From NCBI GenBank assembly GCA_934385475.1, contig CAKRPS010000023.1:1-38907 (forward strand): a stretch of 38,907 nt of DNA, read 5' to 3'. Both the position numbers and the translations under genes were made by a program. Numbering within the stretch: position 1 is the first letter of the stretch; every line of letters begins with the position of its first letter. Under the pieces are notes generated by a model. It was not told the DNA's origin and did no database searches. It saw nothing but the letters and a program-made list of their open reading frames with translations. The stretch is from an uncultured Lachnospiraceae bacterium (lineage in GTDB: Bacteria > Bacillota > Clostridia > Lachnospirales > Lachnospiraceae). Shown here piece by piece: positions 25,325-33,119 of this stretch.

Positions 25325-26049
25325 TCACGGTCAGGGGAATGAAGCTTTTGCAGAAAGCGGATGTGATCATCTATGCGGGCTCACTTGTCAACCCGCAGCT
25401 TCTTTCTTATGCACGGGAAAATTGTGAGGTTTATAACAGTGCAGAGATGACCCTTTCAGAAGTGATAGGGGTTATGAAAAAGGCAAATGGACAGGGCAAG
25501 GAGATTGTGCGGCTCCACACGGGAGATCCGAGTGTCTATGGGGCTGTCCGGGAACAGATGGATGAACTGGAAAAGCTTGGGATCGCGTATGAGAGTTGTC
25601 CCGGAGTGAGTGCCTGCTTTGGAGCGGCAGCATCCCTCAATCTGGAATATACGCTGCCGGGCATTGCGCAGTCGCTGATCATCACGCGGATGGCGGGAAG
25701 AACGGCAATGCCTGAGAAAGAGAGCATTGAAAGCTTTGCGGCGCATCAGACCTCCATGGCGATCTATCTGAGCACAGGGATGGTGAAGGACCTCCGGAAA
25801 AGGCTGCTTGCGGGCGGTTACCGGGAGGATACACCGGCGGCTATCGTCTATAAGGCAACGTGGCCGGAGGAGAAGGTCTGTGTGTGCACGGTAGATACGC
25901 TGCCACAGACGGCGGAGATGAACGGAATTACCAAAACGGCGCTGATTCTGGTAGGAGATGTGATCCTGCACCGCAGCTATCAGCGATCAAGACTGTACGC
26001 ACCGGATTTTTCCACACAGTACAGACAGGCAAAGGAACCGCAGAGATGA
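25282..26049 (+). CDS. cbiF: Cobalt-precorrin-4 (C11)-methyltransferase
   Basis: The protein is 255 aa and begins MVTFVGAGTGAPDLITVRGM, the tetrapyrrole methylase opening with the CbiF/CobM variant. GDPSVYGAVREQMDEL, CPGVSACFGAAASLNLEYTL and TRMAGRTAMPEKE are subfamily features, and AAIVYKATWPEEKV with ILVGDVI closes the fold. It uses S-adenosylmethionine to methylate C11. It overlaps cbiD by 43 nt and shares ATGA with cbiG. It cannot be mistaken for CbiL because the CbiF-specific VYGA and GRTxMP stretches are present. Confidence 0.96.
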   Translation: MVTFVGAGTGAPDLITVRGMKLLQKADVIIYAGSLVNPQLLSYARENCEVYNSAEMTLSEVIGVMKKANGQGKEIVRLHTGDPSVYGAVREQMDELEKLGIAYESCPGVSACFGAAASLNLEYTLPGIAQSLIITRMAGRTAMPEKESIESFAAHQTSMAIYLSTGMVKDLRKRLLAGGYREDTPAAIVYKATWPEEKVCVCTVDTLPQTAEMNGITKTALILVGDVILHRSYQRSRLYAPDFSTQYRQAKEPQR

Positions 26050-27113
26050 GTTTGAGTGTGATCAGCTTTACGCAAAAAGGAATGTTTCTCTCTTTGAGGA
26101 TAGCAGAAGAATTGTCCGGGCAGGAAGTGAATTTATTTACGAAATGTACATTTGCCGTAGAAAATAGTTGTACATATGGTGTACAATGGACGCAGCAGAG
26201 TGTCGGTGAGTGGGCAGGAGAACAGATGGCGGCCCAAAGGACCGTGCTTTTTATCGGGGCCTGTGGGATTGCCGTTCGTGCGATCGCACCGCATATTACA
26301 GATAAACTTCAGGATGCGCCGGTGCTGGTCATGGATGAAAGCGGAAGGTATGTGATTCCGCTTCTTGCCGGGCATGTCGGAGGGGCTAATGAGGCAGCTG
26401 AGTACATAGCGGCGAGAACAGGAGCGACGGCGGTGCTCACAACGGCTACGGATATCCGGGGCAGATTTGCCGTGGATGTCTTTGCCGGAAAGAACGGTTT
26501 ACAGATCGTCAACAAGGATGGAATTGCCAGAGTCAGCGCGAAGGTGCTTGCAGGACAGAAGATCACCGTGTCGGTTGAAGAGGCGCGTGTACAGGGAGAG
26601 ATACAGAACGTACCCGAGGTACAGCTTGTTCCCTGGCCGCCTGAGCAGAAGGTCGATGTACTGATCGGCGAACCGGATGGTACAGGAGAGGCTCTTTTGT
26701 ATCTGCGGCCGAGGGAGTATGTGATCGGTCTGGGCTGCCGCAAGGACAAAGAGACAGACGCGCTCGAGGAATTTATCAGCGCCAATCTCAAGGCTGCAGG
26801 AGTGCGGGAAAATGAGATCTGCGCGGTTGCATCCATCGACAGGAAACAGCGGGAGCAGGGGATCGTGGCATGGTGCCGCAAAAGACGGATTCCCTTTCTT
26901 ACTTTTTCGGCAGAACAGCTTGGCAAGGTGGAAGGAGAATTTCACGGCTCTGCATTTGTACAACAAAAAGTCGGGATTGATAATGTATGTGAAAGGGCGG
27001 CCCTGCGGGCGTGCAAAGCAGACGGGAAAATAGTCTGGGAGAAGCATGCGGAGGCCGGAATGACCATAGCGATCGCCCGTAGAAAATGGAGCGTGACATT
27101 TGATGAAAAATAA
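26046..27113 (+). CDS. cbiG: Cobalt-precorrin-5A hydrolase
   Basis: The protein is 355 aa from the ATG at 26046, which overlaps the cbiF stop as ATGA. The long frame upstream (from 25860) shadows cbiF. MSLSVISFTQKGMFLSLRIA is the usual N-terminus. IGACGIAVRAIAPHITDKL and VIPLLAGHVGGANEAAEYIA are the core signature. The C-terminal CbiG domain reads YVIGLGCRKDKETDALEEFI, and FHGSAFVQQKVGIDNVCERA follows. CbiG opens the ring delta-lactone and releases acetaldehyde. Length is normal. It overlaps cbiH by 11 nt. Confidence 0.95.
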   Translation: MSLSVISFTQKGMFLSLRIAEELSGQEVNLFTKCTFAVENSCTYGVQWTQQSVGEWAGEQMAAQRTVLFIGACGIAVRAIAPHITDKLQDAPVLVMDESGRYVIPLLAGHVGGANEAAEYIAARTGATAVLTTATDIRGRFAVDVFAGKNGLQIVNKDGIARVSAKVLAGQKITVSVEEARVQGEIQNVPEVQLVPWPPEQKVDVLIGEPDGTGEALLYLRPREYVIGLGCRKDKETDALEEFISANLKAAGVRENEICAVASIDRKQREQGIVAWCRKRRIPFLTFSAEQLGKVEGEFHGSAFVQQKVGIDNVCERAALRACKADGKIVWEKHAEAGMTIAIARRKWSVTFDEK

Positions 27114-27882
27114 GATATGGATTGTAGGAATCGGACCTGGCAGGGAAGACATGATGACCGTGGAGGCGATACAGGTTCTGGAGAGCGTGGATGTGATCGT
27201 CGGCTACAAGGTATATACGGATCTTTTGGGGGAGCGTTTCCGGGATAAGGAGATTCTGACAACGCCGATGACACAGGAGCAGGAGCGCTGTGAGCTTTGC
27301 TTTGAAAAGGCGGCCGCAGGCAAAAAGGTAGCACTGATCTGTAGCGGGGATGCAGGGATTTACGGTCTGGCTTCCCTGATGCTCGAAGTCGGCAAAAAGC
27401 ATAAAAAGATAGAACTGGAAATGGTGCCGGGGGTTACGGCGGCAAGCAGCGGCGCGGCACTTCTGGGAGCTCCGATCAACCATGATTTCTGTGTCATCAG
27501 TCTCAGCGACAGACTGACTCCGTGGGAGGTGATCAACAGACGCCTGATGGCGGCGGCCTACGGGGATTATGCCATGGTGTTGTACAACCCGGGAAGCAAG
27601 GGAAGAAAGGATGCGCTGCAAAAGGCATGTGATACGCTGCTTCGGGTGGTACGTGACGAAAGATGCTGCGGCTATGTGGAGAACATCGGCAGAGAGGGAA
27701 CCAGGGTAGAGACCTGTACCCTCAAGGAACTGCGCGACCGCGAGGTCAACATGTTCACAACGGTATATATTGGAAATTCGCAATCCGAGATCAGGAATGG
27801 AAAATTGATTACGAAACGAGGGTATCAGATTGAAAAAGATGCTGCTTCTGGCAGGAACAACAGAAGGAAGAAGACTGTCTGA
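27103..27882 (+). CDS. cbiH: Cobalt-precorrin-3 (C17)-methyltransferase
   Basis: The protein is 259 aa from the ATG at 27103 (the frame also allows a TTG one codon earlier). It opens IWIVGIGPGREDMMTVEA. VDVIVGYKVYTDLL, CSGDAGIYGLASLMLEV and MVPGVTAASSGAALLGAPIN are CbiH/CobJ features, and MVLYNPGSKGRKDALQKACD is the distinctive late motif. It methylates C17 and drives ring contraction. The GDAGIYG loop and VLYNPxSxxR together separate it from CbiF and CbiL. It overlaps cbiG by 11 nt and the following fusion gene by 53 nt. Confidence 0.96.
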   Translation: MKNKIWIVGIGPGREDMMTVEAIQVLESVDVIVGYKVYTDLLGERFRDKEILTTPMTQEQERCELCFEKAAAGKKVALICSGDAGIYGLASLMLEVGKKHKKIELEMVPGVTAASSGAALLGAPINHDFCVISLSDRLTPWEVINRRLMAAAYGDYAMVLYNPGSKGRKDALQKACDTLLRVVRDERCCGYVENIGREGTRVETCTLKELRDREVNMFTTVYIGNSQSEIRNGKLITKRGYQIEKDAASGRNNRRKKTV

Positions 27883-29887
27883 GCATCTTGCCGCATCGAA
27901 GGTCGCCCATACTGTCTGTGTGGCGACAGAGTACGGGGAGATTGTGATGAAAGAAAATCCCCTGGTCAACATCCATGTGGGACGGATGGACCGGGAGCAG
28001 ATGCTTGCCTATCTGCGCAGGGAACGGTTTGAGATCGTAGTGGATGCGACACATCCCTATGCAAAGGAGGTCACGGAGAATATCCGGGCGGCGGCAGGAG
28101 AGGCTGGAATTCCATGCCTGCGTCTGCAAAGGGATACGGAGGCAGACAGTGACGAACCCGGAGTGTTGCATTTTGACACCAATGAAGCCTGCGCGAAAGC
28201 ACTTGGGCAGATTGAGGGAAATATTCTCCTGACGACAGGGAGTAAGGAAATATCTGTCTACTGTCAGGATGCGGCACTGCGTGAGCGGCTGTATGCGAGA
28301 GTTCTGCCGGGGATTGAAAGTATACGACTTTGTATGGAAAATGGCATAGCAGGGAAACAGATACTGGCATTACAGGGGCCCTTCACAACACAGATGAATG
28401 AAGCGATCATAAGACAGTATCAGATCCGTTGCATCGTGACAAAACAAAGCGGCAGTGCAGGCGGCTACCCGGAGAAACTGGAGGCAGCAGCAAGGCAGGA
28501 AATTATGGCCTGCGTGATCGGAAGGCCACAGGTGCAGGAAGGGATGTCCTATCAGGAGGTCTGTCTGGAACTGGAGAAACAGTGCGGTGTGAAGCTACAG
28601 CAGGAGAACGCATTGGAGATTCTCCTGGCAGGAATCGGAATGGGCGACAGGCGTACAATGACGGGAGAGGTGCAGGAAGAACTGCAGCGGGCGGACTATG
28701 TGTTTGGCGCATCGAGAATGTTGGCAGGTCTTTCACAGCAGAGCAACGCGAAACCCTATTACATGCCGGAACAGGTGATTCCACGCCTGCATGAAATACA
28801 GGAAGAAGAACAGGGCCAGGCGGTAAAGAGGGCCTTGCTTCTCTTTTCGGGGGACAGCGGCTTTTACAGCGGGTGTCAGAACATGTACAAGGCGTTGCAG
28901 GAAGAGATAAAGAGCGGCAGACTGCGGGCATCCGTGCGGATACTGCCCGGAATTTCCTCGATAGCATATCTGGCGGCAGCAGCGGGAGAGAGCTATCAGG
29001 ATGCACAGATTTACAGCCTTCACGGTACAGGACTTACCGGGATCGTTGGCAAGGTACAAAGGAGTGCGAAGACCTTTTTCCTGTTGTCAGGGGTTAAGGA
29101 TGTCAATTATCTTGGCAGACTTCTGGAAGAGGCCGGGCTTTCCGGCTGTGAGATCGTACTGGGCTATCAGCTTTCCTATCCGGAAGAGCAGATTCTGCAT
29201 CTGACACCCGGAGAGTGCAGAAAACGAAAAGAGACGGGGCTTTACACCTGTCTTGTGAAAAATCCGCGGGCAGGCAGAAAAAGACTGACACATGGAATGG
29301 CAGAGGAAGCGTTCAGCAGAGGTAAGGTGCCGATGACCAAAGAAGAGGTGCGCGAGGTCAGTATCTGCAAGCTGGGGCTTTTTGAGGGAGCGGTCGTCTA
29401 CGATATCGGCAGCGGCACCGGCTCGGTTGCCGTGGAGGTTGCGGGGCTTTCGGATACGCTACAGGTGTATGCCATTGAGAGAAAGCCGGAGGCGATAGCG
29501 CTGACCAGAGAGAACTGTCTGAAATACCATCTTGATAATATCACGGTGGTAGAGGGTGAGGCTCCGGAAGCGTTCCATGGTCTGCCGGTACCGACCCATG
29601 CATTTATCGGGGGAAGCGGGGGCAGGCTTTCGGAACTGCTGACGGCATTATATGAGGCAAATCCCACGATGCGTGTTGTGGTCAATGCGGTCAGTCTGGA
29701 GACGATCAGCGAACTTACGGAACTTATGAGAAGCTACCCGACAGAGCAGGAGGAGATTGTACAGCTACAGGCAAGCCGGGCCGTCAAGGCAGGCAGCTAT
29801 CATTTGATGCGTGCTGAAAATCCTGTCTATATCTGTTCGTTTACTTTTCGGAATGTGGCAGATAAGGAGGAGCGGGATGAAGCCTGA
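27830..29887 (+). CDS. cbiJET: Trifunctional fusion CbiJ-CbiE-CbiT
   Basis: The protein is 685 aa from a TTG at 27830 with GAGGG seven nt upstream; the ATG at 27839 is possible but is 16 nt from that site. Residues 1-250 are cobalt-precorrin-6A reductase (LLLAGTTEGRRLSEHLA, VVDATHPYAKEVTENI). Residues 260-475 are the C5-methyltransferase CbiE (ILLAGIGMGDRRTMTGEVQE, FSGDSGFYSGCQNMYKAL, LPGISSIAYLAAA). Residues 482-680 are the C15-methyltransferase/decarboxylase CbiT (KVPMTKEEVREVSICKLGL, VYDIGSGTGSVAVEVAGL as the SAM loop, AFIGGSGGRLSELL). CbiE-CbiT fusions (CobL-like) are well known. Adding CbiJ in front puts three consecutive late steps in one chain. No frameshift is seen at either linker. 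Confidence 0.95.
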   Translation: MKKMLLLAGTTEGRRLSEHLAASKVAHTVCVATEYGEIVMKENPLVNIHVGRMDREQMLAYLRRERFEIVVDATHPYAKEVTENIRAAAGEAGIPCLRLQRDTEADSDEPGVLHFDTNEACAKALGQIEGNILLTTGSKEISVYCQDAALRERLYARVLPGIESIRLCMENGIAGKQILALQGPFTTQMNEAIIRQYQIRCIVTKQSGSAGGYPEKLEAAARQEIMACVIGRPQVQEGMSYQEVCLELEKQCGVKLQQENALEILLAGIGMGDRRTMTGEVQEELQRADYVFGASRMLAGLSQQSNAKPYYMPEQVIPRLHEIQEEEQGQAVKRALLLFSGDSGFYSGCQNMYKALQEEIKSGRLRASVRILPGISSIAYLAAAAGESYQDAQIYSLHGTGLTGIVGKVQRSAKTFFLLSGVKDVNYLGRLLEEAGLSGCEIVLGYQLSYPEEQILHLTPGECRKRKETGLYTCLVKNPRAGRKRLTHGMAEEAFSRGKVPMTKEEVREVSICKLGLFEGAVVYDIGSGTGSVAVEVAGLSDTLQVYAIERKPEAIALTRENCLKYHLDNITVVEGEAPEAFHGLPVPTHAFIGGSGGRLSELLTALYEANPTMRVVVNAVSLETISELTELMRSYPTEQEEIVQLQASRAVKAGSYHLMRAENPVYICSFTFRNVADKEERDEA

Positions 29888-31253
29888 CCGGATCATGATA
29901 GCCGCGCCCGCGAGCGGGAGTGGAAAGACAACGGTGACCTGTGCGCTTTTGGAGCTTTTGAAGGAGAAGGGCCTGCAGGTGGTCGCATTCAAGTGCGGGC
30001 CGGATTACATTGACCCGATGTATCACCGCAGTGTAATAGGAGTTCCGTCTGAGAATCTGGATACCTTTTTTACAGAGGAAGAAAAGACACGAAGAATCCT
30101 TCTGGAAAGTGGCACGGAAGACAAAATAGCGGTGCTGGAAGGTGTTATGGGGCTCTATGACGGTCTTGGCGGCGTGCGGGAGGAAGGCTCCTCCTATCAT
30201 CTGGCACAGACGACCAGAACGCCGATTGTTCTTGTGGTAGACGCGAAGGGCATGGGACGCTCCGTGATCGCCCTGCTTGCCGGTTTTCTCGCCTATGACA
30301 AGGCGGAACTGATCAAGGGAGTCATCTTCAACAGGATGTCGCCCTCCTACTGCGAGACGATACGATCTCTGGTGGAAGAAGAACTGGGAATCTGCGTGCT
30401 GGGTTGTCTTCCGGAACAGAAAGAGGATTCGTTCAAGAGCCGGCATCTGGGACTCTATCTGCCACAGGAGCTTCCGAAGCTGCGGCAGCACTTACAGAAA
30501 ATGGCAGGAGAACTGCAAAAGACAGTCAGTGTTGACCGGCTGCTGGAATTTGCCGCGGAAGCGGAGGCATTAGAAGAAGAGTCTGCTAAAGGGGAAAAAC
30601 TGGTTTACATAAAAAACAATCCGATGATAGCCGTGGCAAAAGATGAGGCGTTCTGCTTTTATTATGAAGCAAATCTGCGGCTGCTGCAAAGCTGTGGGGC
30701 AAGACTGGAGTTTTTCTCACCGCTTCACGACAGAAAGCTGCCGGAGCATTGCTGCGGACTGTTGCTCGGCGGGGGCTATCCGGAGTTGTATGCCGGGGAG
30801 CTTTCCGACAATCGGGAGATGCTTTCCTCAATCAGAGAGAAGGCTGCGGATGGACTCCCGATCGTGGCAGAGTGCGGGGGGTTTATGTATCTCCACTCGT
30901 ATCTGGAGGATCAGGAGAAAAGACGGTACAGGCTGGCCGACGTGGTGCAGGGTGGCTGCTGGTATACCGGAAAGCTGGTACGGTTCGGCTATATCACGGT
31001 GCAGGACACAACCGGGAGTTTTCTACCTGAAAATGCCATCATAAAGGGACACGAGTTCCATTATTATGACAGTGATAGAAACGGATCGGACTGTATCGCC
31101 GGAAAGCCTGTTTCCGGACGGAATTATCCCTGTATCTGGGCCGATCAGGATCATTTTATGGGCTTTCCACACCTGTATTATCCGTCGAATCCCGCCTTTG
31201 CGGTTCATTTTGTAGAGAGGGCCGAGGCATATCGGCTGAGAAAGGGCTGGTAG
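29877..31253 (+). CDS. cbiA: Cobyrinic acid a,c-diamide synthase
   Basis: The protein is 458 aa from the ATG at 29877, after AAGGAGG with six nt spacing, overlapping the fusion gene by 11 nt. The ATPase half starts IMIAAPASGSGKTTVTCALL and has FKCGPDYIDPMYHR and VLEGVMGLYDGLGG, all CbiA signatures. The C-terminal glutaminase half has LLGGGYPELYAGEL, VAECGGFMYLHSYLE with the nucleophilic Cys, and IKGHEFHYYD. It amidates the a and c side chains of cobyrinic acid using glutamine and ATP. It is the last recognised pathway enzyme of the operon and ends 4 nt before the cysteine-rich mini-protein. Confidence 0.97.
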   Translation: MKPDRIMIAAPASGSGKTTVTCALLELLKEKGLQVVAFKCGPDYIDPMYHRSVIGVPSENLDTFFTEEEKTRRILLESGTEDKIAVLEGVMGLYDGLGGVREEGSSYHLAQTTRTPIVLVVDAKGMGRSVIALLAGFLAYDKAELIKGVIFNRMSPSYCETIRSLVEEELGICVLGCLPEQKEDSFKSRHLGLYLPQELPKLRQHLQKMAGELQKTVSVDRLLEFAAEAEALEEESAKGEKLVYIKNNPMIAVAKDEAFCFYYEANLRLLQSCGARLEFFSPLHDRKLPEHCCGLLLGGGYPELYAGELSDNREMLSSIREKAADGLPIVAECGGFMYLHSYLEDQEKRRYRLADVVQGGCWYTGKLVRFGYITVQDTTGSFLPENAIIKGHEFHYYDSDRNGSDCIAGKPVSGRNYPCIWADQDHFMGFPHLYYPSNPAFAVHFVERAEAYRLRKGW

Positions 31254-31257
31254 AAGG

Positions 31258-31515
31258 ATGGAAAATTCTCATCGTTTTTTTCAGAACACATCGTGCAAGT
31301 TTTTTCCGTGCCATAAGGGACTGACGGAGTTTAACTGCCTGTTCTGCTATTGTCCTCTGTACAACAGACAGAGCTGTCCGGGCAATCCACGCTATATCGA
31401 GAAGGAAGGTAGGACGATTAAAGTCTGCACCGACTGTACCTTTCCCCACAGGCCGGAGAATTATGATATCGTGATTGGGATTTTAAAGCAAAGGCCACCA
31501 CACCCAAACGTTTAG
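31258..31515 (+). CDS. Cysteine-rich small metal-binding protein (PF04071-like)
   Basis: The protein is 85 aa with eight cysteines: TSCKFFPC (C-x4-C), FNCLFCYCPLY (C-x2-C-x-C), a single QSCPGNPRY and VCTDCTFPH (C-x2-C). This matches the cysteine-rich small domain I know as PF04071, a probable metal-binding module that in Clostridia and archaea often lies beside cobalamin genes. It begins 4 nt after the cbiA stop, so it is in the operon. Zinc or an iron-sulfur cluster is possible. A cobalt-handling or redox role is an inference from position only. No membrane or signal sequence is present. Confidence 0.8.
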   Translation: MENSHRFFQNTSCKFFPCHKGLTEFNCLFCYCPLYNRQSCPGNPRYIEKEGRTIKVCTDCTFPHRPENYDIVIGILKQRPPHPNV

Positions 31516-31596
31516 AAATTGTTTAGCTTTGTCTCCCCTTTTTGTTTAGCACGGCAGGATACAATCGTGTTATCATACAAAAAGGGGGTTTTTGAT

Positions 31597-32057
31597 ATGA
31601 AGAGAATGACTGTTAGAAACAGGATACCGATTTCCAATGCATTGATGGTGATCGTGACGCTTTTCCTGTTTTTTATCATTAATCTGGGTGTCATAAAGGT
31701 GTACAGCGAGACAATAGAGACAGAGTTTAAGGCGACGGCACAGCAGATGATCGAGGAGGATGCGCTGGAGGAAATGCTGGAGAATTTCACGATCCGCCGC
31801 AACGAATTTCTGCTGTTGTTCGCTTTGGACGGTTTTCTGTGTATAGCGGGACTGGTTGCAGTCAGTCAGCTTTTCACCAGAAATCCGGCAAATTATATTA
31901 TGAAACCTCTGGACGCGCTGACAGAAGGGGCAAGCCGTATTAAGGACAACAGGCTGACAGAGAATATTACCTATACAGGTGACATAGAATTTGAGCAGGT
32001 CTGTGAAGCCTTTAATGAGATGCAGGAGCATCTTCAAAGCGAGCAGGACAAGAACAG
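31597..32057 (+). pseudogene. Truncated sensor histidine kinase (membrane and HAMP part only)
   Basis: The gene starts at ATG 31597 behind AAGGGGG. It has a membrane helix at about 15-37 (ALMVIVTLFLFFIINLGVI), a short outside loop of about 45 residues and a second helix near 70-90 (LLLFALDGFLCIAGLVAVS). A HAMP follows: PLDALTEGASRIKDNRL, then EFEQVCEAFNEMQEHL. The coding similarity stops right after HAMP, where HisKA and HATPase should follow. The frame then hits a TGA at 32071-32073, after joining a response-regulator shard in another frame. It is therefore a broken gene. An intact version would have been a HAMP-type two-component kinase. Confidence 0.8.
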
Positions 32058-32112
32058 GAGAAATTTGACCTGATCCTGCTTGATCTGATGCTTCCGGGAA
32101 AAAGCGGATATC
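32058..32112 (+). pseudogene. Response-regulator receiver-domain shard
   Basis: In the frame starting at 32058 the codons read EKFDLILLDLMLPGKSGYQ, the phosphoacceptor strand and loop of a receiver domain (Asp in LLDLMLPG). Nothing before or after continues the domain. The left junction is to the truncated kinase and the right junction is exactly the start of the half-MITE at 32113. The fragment is about 55 bp. Confidence 0.75.
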
Positions 32113-32138
32113 AGAGACTTATGAGTTTCACAATTGCC
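32113..32138. repeat. Solo right end of the MITE-like repeat
   Basis: AGACTTATGAGTTTCACAAT followed by TGCC matches the right end of the element at 7588-7647 (AGACTTATGAGTTTTGCAAT then TGCC) with only two differences. No matching left end is found within several hundred bases, so this is a half element at a deletion breakpoint. Confidence 0.7.
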
Positions 32139-32169
32139 TATTAACAAATAGAGCCCGTAAGGAGGAAAT

Positions 32170-32715
32170 ATGGGGATTGAGATACAACTGCTTGACAGTT
32201 TACAGAAGATTCACACACCGGTGCTGGACCGGGTGCTGTGTCTGATAACACATCTGGGCGACAGTGGGATGATATGGATATTGCTTGCCCTGGTGCTTCT
32301 GGTGATGAAAAGGACAAGAAGGACCGGAGCAATCCTTGCCGTGGCACTGATCGTCGATCTGATCCTGTGTAACGGTATTCTGAAAAATCTGGTCGCAAGG
32401 GCAAGGCCCTTCACCGTCAACCCGCAGATAGCACTGTTGATTCCGGTGCCGCACGATTTTTCATTTCCATCGGGGCACACGGCGGCAGCCTTTACGGCAG
32501 TCACTGCCCTGTATCTGGGAAAAGCGCGTGCACTCTTTAAACCGGCACTTGTGCTTGCAATCCTGATCGCTTTCTCAAGACTTTATCTGTATGTCCATTA
32601 TCCGACGGACATTCTGGGAGGAATCGTCTGCGGCTTACTGTGCGGATATGCGGGGTATCGGCTGCTGCCTACACGGCAAGCAGGGCAGATTATGGAACAA
32701 CGATCCAGACCATGA
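32170..32715 (+). CDS. PAP2-family membrane phosphatase
   Basis: The protein is 181 aa, preceded by AAGGAGGA. It has about five membrane helices. All three phosphatase motifs are present: KNLVARARPF (motif 1, K-x6-RP), FPSGHTAAAF (motif 2, PSGH) and SRLYLYVHYPTDILGG (motif 3, SR-x5-H-x3-D). Such enzymes dephosphorylate undecaprenyl pyrophosphate or phosphatidic-acid-like lipids at the membrane. The last dozen residues (TRQAGQIMEQRSRP) run into unrelated DNA belonging to a glycosidase remnant, so the native C-terminus may have been replaced. The catalytic core is complete, so function is probably retained. Confidence 0.88.
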   Translation: MGIEIQLLDSLQKIHTPVLDRVLCLITHLGDSGMIWILLALVLLVMKRTRRTGAILAVALIVDLILCNGILKNLVARARPFTVNPQIALLIPVPHDFSFPSGHTAAAFTAVTALYLGKARALFKPALVLAILIAFSRLYLYVHYPTDILGGIVCGLLCGYAGYRLLPTRQAGQIMEQRSRP

Positions 32716-33035
32716 CACAGGGAGGCGTCCAGCCCTATATGCTGCAAAATACGCAGGTTGTAAAGGATACACAGGACTGGCATGCAAAGTTTTCGGATAA
32801 ATTTACAGATACCGTGATCGCTACGGAAAACTCATACACAAGCCCGGATCTGTCGATCTGGCTGTCCTATGGAGCATATGATACCGGCAGACTGGATCTG
32901 TCAGAGTCCGGCAAACACAAAAAGTACGGAACCAAAACTTCCTATGTGGTTGCTGGTATTTATGTGGGAGATATCAGTTGTATCAAGACAGCCTTCGCAC
33001 AGGATATGCTGCTTTTCACTGCCAGACGTATTTAG
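32670..33035 (+). pseudogene. Remnant of a phosphodiester glycosidase (NAGPA-domain) surface protein
   Basis: In the frame that ends at TAA-like stop 33033-33035 the translation has YGTTIQTMTQGG, DWHAKFSDKFTDTVIATENS, YTSPDLSIWLSYGAYD and YVVAGIYVGDISCIKTAFAQ. WHAKFxDKFTDxV, SYxSPDxSI and VAxIYVxDISCxxTAFA are the segment just before the NAGPA phosphodiester-glycosidase domain in many Firmicutes surface proteins. The catalytic domain itself is gone, as is any N-terminal signal. There is no start codon of its own; the left end is in another frame of the PAP2 tail. It fills most of the 405-bp gap before the next gene. Confidence 0.65.
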
Positions 33036-33046
33036 GTTTCTTTGGA

Positions 33047-33076
33047 TTGTGAATCCTGCTTCTTCTGTGCTATACT
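33047..33076 (+). promoter_or_regulatory. Promoter for the histidine phosphatase and hybrid kinase genes
   Basis: TTGTGA (33047-33052), 18 nt, then an extended -10, TGC-TATACT (33068-33076). It lies 44 nt before the ATG at 33120. Confidence 0.6.
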
Positions 33077-33119
33077 GACCGTATATTTGAAAATACGGAT
33101 AAGCGGGGGCAGAAGACAG

